Assembly: GCF_003666685.1 (NCBI RefSeq)
Contig: NZ_RCIZ01000004.1
Coordinates: 248,001 to 312,000 of the forward strand
Direction of reading: 5' to 3'
DNA: 64,000 nt
DNA from: Mesorhizobium sp. YM1C-6-2
Lineage (GTDB): Bacteria; Pseudomonadota; Alphaproteobacteria; Rhizobiales; Rhizobiaceae
Below, piece by piece: positions 56,660 to 64,000 of the stretch (position 1 is its first letter; each line of letters starts with the position of its first letter). Position numbers and translations under genes: made by a program. A model generated the notes under the pieces. The model searched no databases and was not told where the DNA came from. It saw only the letters and a list, made by a program, of their open reading frames with translations.

Positions 56660-57046
56660 ATGTCAGACCGTTCAGGAACCCCGGCCCAGCGCCCCGTCCC
56701 AAGACTTTCGATAACAGGACTTCTGAAACCGGGCATTGCCGCCGCCATCCTGGCGACCGGCATGTCCAGTTTAGCTCTTGCCCATGACGCCAAGCCGACG
56801 GCTGCCCGCCCGCAGGGGTGGAGTTATCCCTTCTCCTGCTGTTCCGGATACGATTGCCGCGAGGTCTCGTCCAAGGCGATCAGCGAAAGGCCGGAGGGCT
56901 ACGTTATCAAGGGCACGGGCGAGGTCGTCGCCTACTCCGACGGAAGGCTGAAGGATTCGCCCGATGGCGAGTACCACTGGTGTTCCGTGGCGGGTGCGGA
57001 CGATTCGCGCACCATCTGCCTGTTCGTGCCGCCGCGCTCATACTGA
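56660..57046 (+). CDS. cysteine-rich exported protein of unknown function
   Basis: A 128-residue protein with a hydrophobic signal region (about 22-41, ending LALAHD). The mature part has five cysteines (Cys60, 61, 66, 108, 120) in PFSCCSGYDCREVS, YHWCSV and RTICLFVPP. This pattern occurs in small exported proteins of rhizobia; no function is known. It may be regulated by CtrA through the box at 56411. Start 56660 follows GACAGGAACAAGCC. Confidence 0.72.
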   Translation: MSDRSGTPAQRPVPRLSITGLLKPGIAAAILATGMSSLALAHDAKPTAARPQGWSYPFSCCSGYDCREVSSKAISERPEGYVIKGTGEVVAYSDGRLKDSPDGEYHWCSVAGADDSRTICLFVPPRSY

Positions 57047-57116
57047 CGGGCGCGAGGTTGCCAGAGCCTTCCGGCTGTGCTGCCATGGAGTGGGCGGTAT
57101 GGGCCGAGGAGGGGTC

Positions 57117-57485
57117 ATGAAGATCAAAGGGAGTTGCCACTGCGGGGCGACCGCGTTCGAAGTGAGCGCCGTGCCCGAAAACGTCACCCAATGCACCTGT
57201 TCCTTCTGTTCCAAGCGCGGCGCGCTGTGGGCCTACTACACGCCCTCGCAGTTCCGGCTTGCGACCCCTGCGGCCAACCTCTCGACCTACCGCTGGGGCT
57301 CGAAGACCATCAAGCATCACTTCTGCGGGACGTGCGGCTGCGGCACCTTCACCGAGACGCCGGACTGGTCGACCGGCGAGCCTGATTTCGACAATCCCAA
57401 GGTCAGTGTGAATGCGCGTCTGTTCGACGACTTCGACCTCGGCGCGGTCGAGGTGGTCGTCATCGACGGAAAGAATCTCTGGTAG
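57117..57485 (+). CDS. GFA-family zinc protein
   Basis: A 122-residue member of the glutathione-dependent formaldehyde-activating enzyme/centromere-protein-V-like family. The zinc ligands lie in GSCHCGATAFEV (Cys7, Cys9), CTCSFCSKRGALW (Cys26, Cys28, Cys31) and HFCGTCGCGTF. Many GFA-family proteins are not formaldehyde-active, so enzymatic function is uncertain. GAGGAGGGG precedes the start at 57117. Confidence 0.88.
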   Translation: MKIKGSCHCGATAFEVSAVPENVTQCTCSFCSKRGALWAYYTPSQFRLATPAANLSTYRWGSKTIKHHFCGTCGCGTFTETPDWSTGEPDFDNPKVSVNARLFDDFDLGAVEVVVIDGKNLW

Positions 57486-57626
57486 AATAGCCGTTTCGGG
57501 GCGACAGGCCGGCCACGATGTGCCATCTGCCTCGGGCGCAGTCGGGTTTTTGCCGCATTTCGCGGTACAAGGCGTAGGACTGTGCGATCCGACTTTGCAC
57601 GAGCGTTACGTAAGAGGGGATAGCTG

Positions 57627-58283
57627 ATGATCAAGAAACTGATCGCCGTTCTGGCGGCCGTGGCGTTTGTGAGCGCCTGCTCGACCGACCCGTACACCGG
57701 CCAGCAGAAGGTGTCGAACACCGCCGGCGGTGCGGCTCTTGGCGCAGGCCTCGGCGCGCTGGCAGGCATGGCCGTCGGCGGCTCGAGGAACGCGCAGCGC
57801 AACGCCGTGCTGATCGGCGCCGGCCTTGGCGCGCTGACCGGCGGCGCCATCGGCGCGACGATGGACCGCAACGAGGCGGATCTGCGCCGCCAGCTGCAGG
57901 GCACGGGCGTCAGCGTCACCCGCGTCGGCGACCAGGTCGTCCTCAACATGCCCTCCGACATCACCTTCGACATCGACCGCGATGCGATCAAGCCGAGCTT
58001 CAGGCAGACGCTGAACTCGGTCGCCATCGTCCTCAACCGCTACCAGCAGACGGTCGTCGACGTTTACGGCCACACCGATTCCACCGGCAGCGACGCCCAC
58101 AACATGGATCTGTCGCAGCGCCGCGCCCTGTCGGTGGCCAACTATCTGAGCCAGCAGGGCGTCGATTCGCGCCGCTTCGCCGTCACCGGCTTCGGCTCCA
58201 CCAGGCCGATCGCAACCAACGGCACCGCCGAAGGCCGCGCGCTGAACCGCCGCGTCGAGATCCAGCTCTCGCCGCTGACCTGA
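57627..58283 (+). CDS. OmpA-family lipoprotein (YiaD-like)
   Basis: A 218-residue protein: lipobox VSAC at Cys18, then a glycine-zipper region (AGGAALGAGLGALAGMAVGG and GAGLGALTGGAIGAT) and a C-terminal OmpA peptidoglycan-binding domain with VDVYGHTDSTGS and RALNRRVEIQL. It probably tethers the outer membrane to peptidoglycan. Strong bidirectional terminator after the stop. Confidence 0.92.
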   Translation: MIKKLIAVLAAVAFVSACSTDPYTGQQKVSNTAGGAALGAGLGALAGMAVGGSRNAQRNAVLIGAGLGALTGGAIGATMDRNEADLRRQLQGTGVSVTRVGDQVVLNMPSDITFDIDRDAIKPSFRQTLNSVAIVLNRYQQTVVDVYGHTDSTGSDAHNMDLSQRRALSVANYLSQQGVDSRRFAVTGFGSTRPIATNGTAEGRALNRRVEIQLSPLT

Positions 58284-58299
58284 GCGCTCCGCATACGAG

Positions 58300-58336
58300 A
58301 AATAAAAACGGCCCCGCATCGGGGCCGTTTTTATTT
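58300..58336. terminator. bidirectional rho-independent terminator
   Basis: Perfect arms 58300-58315 and 58321-58336 with a five-base loop; the GC core CGGCCCC is flanked by A-rich and T-rich runs on both sides, so it works for the lipoprotein gene and the convergent helicase gene. Confidence 0.93.
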
Positions 58337-58362
58337 CAGCGTGCCGAAATCAGACTTTTCAA

Positions 58363-59919
<1,557 letters not shown>

Positions 59920-60109
59920 TGGTTTGGCTTGCTCAGCTCGTTCCAGGCGCGGCCCCAACGCCGCGGCAGGCGCCCGAGCACCTGCTATTTTTGTGCATTG
60001 CGATAGGCGCAACCCTGCGGAATGTCAACTTAAATGCCGGTAATGTTGGCATCACGTGTGGGTTATGATTAGCGGCTGGCGTCAATCATGGCCCGGATTT
60101 GAATTGTCG

Positions 60110-60916
60110 TCAGTAGCGGAACTGCTCGGCGAGGATGCGTTCGTTCCACGAATGGCCGGGATCGAAGAGCAGCGTGGCGGTCTTCGTTTCTGATTCCCGC
60201 ACGGTCACCGACACCACCGATTTGACCTCGACATGGTCGGCCGCCGCGTTCACCGGGCGCTTTTCCGGCTCCAGCACGTCGAAGCGGACGGTCGCCCTTT
60301 CCGAGAGCAGCGCGCCGCGCCAGCGGCGGGGGCGGAAAGGGCTGACCGGGGTCAGCGCAAGCAGCGGCGCGTCGAGCGGCAGGATCGGACCGTGGGCGGA
60401 AAGATTGTAGGCTGTGGAGCCGGCCGGGGTCGCCACCAGGACGCCGTCGCTGTGGAGTTCCTCCAGCCTGACCTTGCCGTCGATGGTGATCCTGATCTTC
60501 GCCGTCTGATAGGACTGGCGCCACAGCGCCACCTCGTTGATGGCGAGCGCGGTCCTCTTGCGGCCGGCGGCCGTCTCCGCGACCATTTCCAGCGGGCGGA
60601 TGGTTTCCGGGATCGCGGCGGCGATGCGCTGCGGCAGGCCCTTGGCGCGGAACTCGTTCATGAGGAAGCCGACGGTGCCGCGATTCATGCCGAAGACGCG
60701 TTTTCCGGTGCTCATCGTCTCGCGCAGCGTCTGCAGCAGGAAGCCGTCGCCGCCAAGCGCCACCACCACGTCCGCGTCGGCGACCTTCGACTGTCCGTAG
60801 AGGGCGACGAGTTCCTCGGCAGCGGCCTTCGCATCGGTGGTGCCCGACGACACGAAGGCGAACTTGCTCGGGGGAGGCGGCCTGCTTCGGGCCGCCTTGC
60901 TGCGGGATGTACTCAT
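60110..60916 (-). CDS. nadK: NAD kinase
   Basis: A 268-residue ATP-NAD kinase producing [18 protein letters not shown] is the GGDG motif, [15 protein letters not shown] follows, and [16 protein letters not shown] is the conserved NAD-binding part. The start at 60916 ([11 protein letters not shown]) follows GAAGGG. Separated by 190 bases from the helicase on the same strand. Confidence 0.95.
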   Translation of the reverse strand: MSTSRSKAARSRPPPPSKFAFVSSGTTDAKAAAEELVALYGQSKVADADVVVALGGDGFLLQTLRETMSTGKRVFGMNRGTVGFLMNEFRAKGLPQRIAAAIPETIRPLEMVAETAAGRKRTALAINEVALWRQSYQTAKIRITIDGKVRLEELHSDGVLVATPAGSTAYNLSAHGPILPLDAPLLALTPVSPFRPRRWRGALLSERATVRFDVLEPEKRPVNAAADHVEVKSVVSVTVRESETKTATLLFDPGHSWNERILAEQFRY

Positions 60917-61042
60917 GCGTATCGCGGCCCTTCGATGGGAGGCGGTGACGGGTAGCATGCGGCGGTGACGGTGCAAAGGGAGAGGCGCTTCCTCTCCCCG
61001 CCGTGGGGGCCCTTCGTGGCTGTTGCGGAGTGGACGTCGAGC

Positions 61043-62287
61043 CTATTCCGCCGGCGCGAGCTTCAGCCGCCCGACCGGCTTCTCCTGGATCGGCCAGTGG
61101 ACGACCGCGGCGAAGATGCCGAGCGCGACGCCAAGCCACCAGACCGGATCGTAGCTGCCGAACTGATCGTAGAGATAGCCGCCGAGCCAGACGCCGAGGA
61201 ACGAGCCGATCTGATGCGACAGGAAGACGACGCCGCCCAGCATGCCGAGATGGCGCGTACCGAACATGACGGCGACCAGCGAGTTGGTCGGCGGCACGGT
61301 CGACAGCCACAGCAGGCCCATCACGATGGCGAAGACGACGACGCTCGTCGGCGTCTGCGGCAAAAGCAGGAAGGCGGTCACGGCGACCGAGCGGGCGAGA
61401 TAGATCCAGACGAGGAACTTCGGCTTGGAATAGCGCTGGCCGATGAAGCCGGCCGACAGCGATCCGATGATGTTGAAGAAGCCGATCAGCGCCAGCGCGA
61501 TCACCGCGTAGCGTGCGTCTATGCCGAGGTCGCCGATATAGGCCGGGAAATGCGCGGTGATGAACGCGACCTGGAAGCCGCAGACGAAGAAGCCGGAGAC
61601 GAGCAGCGTGTAGCTGCGGTGAGCGAAGGCCTCGCGCAGCGCCTGGCCGACGCTCTGCTGGGCGGCCTTGCGCGCCGCTTCGGCATTGTGGGAGCTGCCG
61701 TGCAGGGGGATCGCCAGCAGCGGCACGGCCAGCATCATCACCGCCATGATGACAAGGCTCTGCGACCAGCCATAGGCGTCGATCAGCCCCTGGCCGATCG
61801 GCGCGAACAGGAACATGCCGGCAGAGCCGGCAGCCGTGCCGATGCCGAAGACGATCGAGCGCTTCTCCGGCGGCGTATGGCGCGCGAAGGCGGCGAGCAC
61901 GATCGAGAAGGAGCCGGCCGCGACGCCGAGGCCGACCAGTACGCCGCCGCCGATGTGCAGCATGGCCGGGCTGTCGGCGACCGCCATCAGATAGAGGCCG
62001 GCGGCATAGATCACGCCGCCGAGAGTCAGCACGCGCCAGGTGCCGTAACGGTCGGCGATCGCTCCGAAGAAGGGCAGGCTGAGCCCCCAGAACAGGTTCT
62101 GCAGCGCCATGGCGAGGCCGAATGTCGTGCGGTCCCAGCCTTTCTCGGCGAGCATCGGCAACTGGAAGAAGCCCATCGCCGAGCGTGGCCCGAAGGTCAG
62201 CGCGGCGATCAGGCAGCCGCAGATGATGATCAGCCACGGCACCGATCTTGCCATCGCGGGGGCTTGCGTCTGCGTCTGGGCCGTCAT
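61043..62287 (-). CDS. MFS transporter
   Basis: A 414-residue major-facilitator protein with twelve predicted helices. The loop between helices 2 and 3 reads FFGAIADRYGTWRVLT, the canonical MFS motif A. Helix-6/7 loop is hydrophilic (SSHNAEAARKAAQQS). It resembles the oxalate/formate or monocarboxylate-type carriers, but substrate is not fixed by the sequence. Divergent from the sigma-factor gene. Confidence 0.87.
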   Translation of the reverse strand: MTAQTQTQAPAMARSVPWLIIICGCLIAALTFGPRSAMGFFQLPMLAEKGWDRTTFGLAMALQNLFWGLSLPFFGAIADRYGTWRVLTLGGVIYAAGLYLMAVADSPAMLHIGGGVLVGLGVAAGSFSIVLAAFARHTPPEKRSIVFGIGTAAGSAGMFLFAPIGQGLIDAYGWSQSLVIMAVMMLAVPLLAIPLHGSSHNAEAARKAAQQSVGQALREAFAHRSYTLLVSGFFVCGFQVAFITAHFPAYIGDLGIDARYAVIALALIGFFNIIGSLSAGFIGQRYSKPKFLVWIYLARSVAVTAFLLLPQTPTSVVVFAIVMGLLWLSTVPPTNSLVAVMFGTRHLGMLGGVVFLSHQIGSFLGVWLGGYLYDQFGSYDPVWWLGVALGIFAAVVHWPIQEKPVGRLKLAPAE

Positions 62288-62504
62288 GGAGCATCCTTCC
62301 GAGGGACGCCGCTTTTACTCCATCGCGCCACTGTCGCAAAATGAATAGGTCGCATGGATCGCTTCAATCTTCTTGATGCGAGGCTGGAAGAAACCGCCTC
62401 GCGCGAACGTTTGAATGGGAAAGGACCGCGGCTGGCGCACGGCTTGTGCCGAAGGGCGAACGGGGGTTCAATCAAGGGCGATCGTGGCGCTGAGACAAGC
62501 CGGC

Positions 62505-63023
62505 ATGGACGATAGAAGGGCGGCTATCCTTGCGGAGATACCTCGTCTCAGGCGCTACGCGCGCGCCTTGCTGCGCGATCGGGATTCGGCCGACGACCTC
62601 GTGCAGGACTGCCTGGAGCGCGCGCTTGCCCGCATGGACAACTGGCGCACCGGCGACAACCCGCGGCGCTGGCTCTTCACGATCATGCATCATCTGTTCG
62701 TCGACCAGACGCGAAAGACGAAGCGGCGCGCCGAGGTGGTCATGCTGACGCTCGACGATTCCGAAGCCCTGTCGTCGCCGGCCGAGCAGGCCGACAGCGT
62801 CGCCTCGCGCGAGATCATGGACGCCCTGCAAACGCTGAGCCCGGAGCGGAGGGCGGCTCTCGTCATCGTCGGCATCGAGGGCTTCTCCTATGCGGAAGCC
62901 GCCACGATGCTGGGCATTCCGGCCGGCACGCTGATGTCGCGTGTCGCGCGCGGCCGCGAGGAACTGCGCGGCCTGCTCGACGACGTCGCCCGCCGTAGCG
63001 CCATCAGGGTGGTCGAGCGATGA
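62505..63023 (+). CDS. ECF-type RNA polymerase sigma factor
   Basis: About 172 residues with the two ECF regions. Region 2 includes DSADDLVQDCLERALAR and NPRRWLFTIMHHLFVDQTRK; region 4 has LSPERRAALVIVGIEGFSYAE and IPAGTLMSRVARGREEL. Extracytoplasmic-function factors redirect RNA polymerase under stress. A GTG start at 62484 has a better ribosome site (AAGGG) and would add seven residues. It overlaps the next gene by four bases. Confidence 0.93.
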   Translation: MDDRRAAILAEIPRLRRYARALLRDRDSADDLVQDCLERALARMDNWRTGDNPRRWLFTIMHHLFVDQTRKTKRRAEVVMLTLDDSEALSSPAEQADSVASREIMDALQTLSPERRAALVIVGIEGFSYAEAATMLGIPAGTLMSRVARGREELRGLLDDVARRSAIRVVER

Positions 63024-63811
63024 CCCGGCACGATTTCACCGAGCGGGACATCCACATGGCGCTCGACGGCGAGTTGCCGGAGGAGGAGCGCGCCGGTTTC
63101 CAGTCGTGGCTCGAGGGCAATCCGGAGATGAAGGCGAGGAGCTTGCGCTTCGAGGCCGATCGCGCGCGGCTGCGCGACACCTTCGCCGGCGTTCTCCACG
63201 AGCCGGTGCCCCACGCCCTGGCCGGGCTTGTCACCGGTGAAGCGAAGACGCGCTCGGCGGCCGCTCCGCGCTGGCGCATGGCTGCCGCCGCGGCGCTCCT
63301 CCTGGCGCTCGGCGCGGGCGGCGGCTATCTGGCCGGCGTCGGCGGCCTGGGCGCGGAAGCGCAGTCCGAGGAGGAACTGGCCGAGGACGCGATCGCCGCG
63401 CACACCATCTATGCCGCCGAACAGCGCCATGCCGTCGAGGTCGGCGCCAACGACAAGGACCATCTGCTCGGCTGGCTGTCCAAGCGGCTCGGCCTGACGC
63501 TGATCGCGCCCGACCTGACGGCCGAAGGTTTCCAGCTTGTCGGCGGGCGCCTCCTGCCGGCCGGCCAGAAGACCGCGGCGCTGCTTCTCTATGAGGACGC
63601 GAAGGGCGACCGCATCTCCATCTATGTCACCGCCGAAGGCGCCGGGAAGGCGAAGGGCATCTACAGCGATGAAGCCGGCGAGGCGAGCGCGATCTACTGG
63701 CTGGACAAGGGCTGGGGCTGCGCCGTCGTCGGCACGCTGCCGCGCGAGCAGTTGCTCGATGTCGGCCGGAAAGCCTATCGCCAGCTCCTGGCAGGCGCTG
63801 GCATGGCCTGA
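63020..63811 (+). CDS. anti-sigma factor, single-pass membrane protein
   Basis: A 263-residue protein. The N-terminal cytosolic part starts with FTERDIHMALDGELPEEERA, typical of RskA/ChrR-like anti-sigma factors. One transmembrane helix (about 86-106; AAAAALLLALGAGGGYLAGV) is followed by a periplasmic domain. It should bind the sigma factor encoded just before, as their genes overlap by ATGA. The signal is unknown. Confidence 0.88.
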   Translation: MTRHDFTERDIHMALDGELPEEERAGFQSWLEGNPEMKARSLRFEADRARLRDTFAGVLHEPVPHALAGLVTGEAKTRSAAAPRWRMAAAAALLLALGAGGGYLAGVGGLGAEAQSEEELAEDAIAAHTIYAAEQRHAVEVGANDKDHLLGWLSKRLGLTLIAPDLTAEGFQLVGGRLLPAGQKTAALLLYEDAKGDRISIYVTAEGAGKAKGIYSDEAGEASAIYWLDKGWGCAVVGTLPREQLLDVGRKAYRQLLAGAGMA

Positions 63812-64000
63812 GGAAGGCTTAGCAAATGACATTTCGGAGCGTCGCCAAACTCTGCTAGAACAGCGATCGAGTGAGCCCTGTTGAGTCCCCGCGCAGTCGT
63901 CACAATTCGGCCCAAATCGAAGAGCGATAGCGCGGTTGTTGCCCCTGCGTGACAGGCCCGGGCAGAGTGAGTTCTCAAAGACCGTCTTCTCCGCAACAAA
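63812..64000. other. right-edge non-coding stretch
   Basis: No gene is supported in the last 189 bases. Open frames here have no ribosome site or recognisable motif. Confidence 0.4.

Noticed and set aside
60069-62339. 756-codon open frame across nadK and the MFS gene
   Set aside because: It is a shifted frame of two well-defined genes and spans the gap between them.
63812-64000. Start of another gene at the right edge
   Set aside because: No frame combines a ribosome site, a start and protein-like content before the window ends.

Overview
The window reads as ordinary chromosome from a high-GC alphaproteobacterium of the order Hyphomicrobiales (Rhizobiales), most likely a Mesorhizobium-like Phyllobacteriaceae. 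The assignment rests on family and synteny: a single long RelA/SpoT homologue next to rpoZ, the acpS-lepB-rnc-era series, an RNase E whose S1 domain carries a large charged insertion, the rne-amiC-mrcA-prfB order, Porin_2-type outer-membrane porins, and candidate FixK/FnrN and CtrA boxes. No ribosomal RNA, plasmid replication gene or CRISPR array is present.

Layout. 1-9.4 kb: start of an isovaleryl-CoA-type dehydrogenase, a Nudix hydrolase, two convergent PLP aminotransferases, several small exported proteins, a FecR-domain protein, a three-gene minus-strand operon (isoprenylcysteine-methyltransferase-like membrane protein, stand-alone E2-type acyltransferase, short-chain dehydrogenase with a SEC-C zinc tail), two lipoproteins and an L,D-transpeptidase. 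9.4-12.1 kb: a compositionally different patch with a glycosyltransferase-like gene and a sulfotransferase, ending at tRNA-Leu(CAG). 12.1-20.7 kb: a tiny membrane protein behind a perfect FixK/FNR box, the glk-dapB-gpmA operon, a DUF2189-type membrane protein and a ribose-type sugar ABC transporter operon. 20.7-27.2 kb: a lone tyrosine recombinase, then two nearly identical porin genes in inverted orientation enclosing a TPR-sulfotransferase and tRNA-Ser(GCT). 27.2-34.7 kb: hydrolase, soluble lytic transglycosylase, dapA, smpB, GH25 lysozyme, family 5-like uracil-DNA glycosylase, NYN/LabA protein, rpoZ. 34.8-43.8 kb: rel, pyrE, acpS, lepB, rnc, era, then a globin-coupled diguanylate cyclase and a MarR-GNAT fusion placed before recO. 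43.9-58.3 kb: DUF2339 membrane protein, cytochrome c, rne, amiC, mrcA, prfB (with programmed +1 frameshift), a cysteine-rich exported protein, a GFA protein and an OmpA lipoprotein. 58.3-64 kb: DEAD-box helicase, nadK, an MFS transporter and an ECF sigma/anti-sigma pair.

Functionally the window mixes envelope biology (amidase, PBP1a, lytic transglycosylase, L,D-transpeptidase, lysozyme, porins, OmpA lipoprotein), lysine/DAP synthesis (dapA, dapB), RNA metabolism (rne, rnc, smpB, helicase, prfB) and stress or second-messenger control (rel, c-di-GMP cyclase, ECF sigma factor). I see no clear large undescribed system. The most unusual items are the methyltransferase/E2-like/SDR-SEC-C operon, the FixK-box micro-protein, the MarR-GNAT plus globin-cyclase insertion in the era-recO interval, the mosaic inverted porin pair, and the recurrence of sulfotransferase genes beside tRNA 3' ends.
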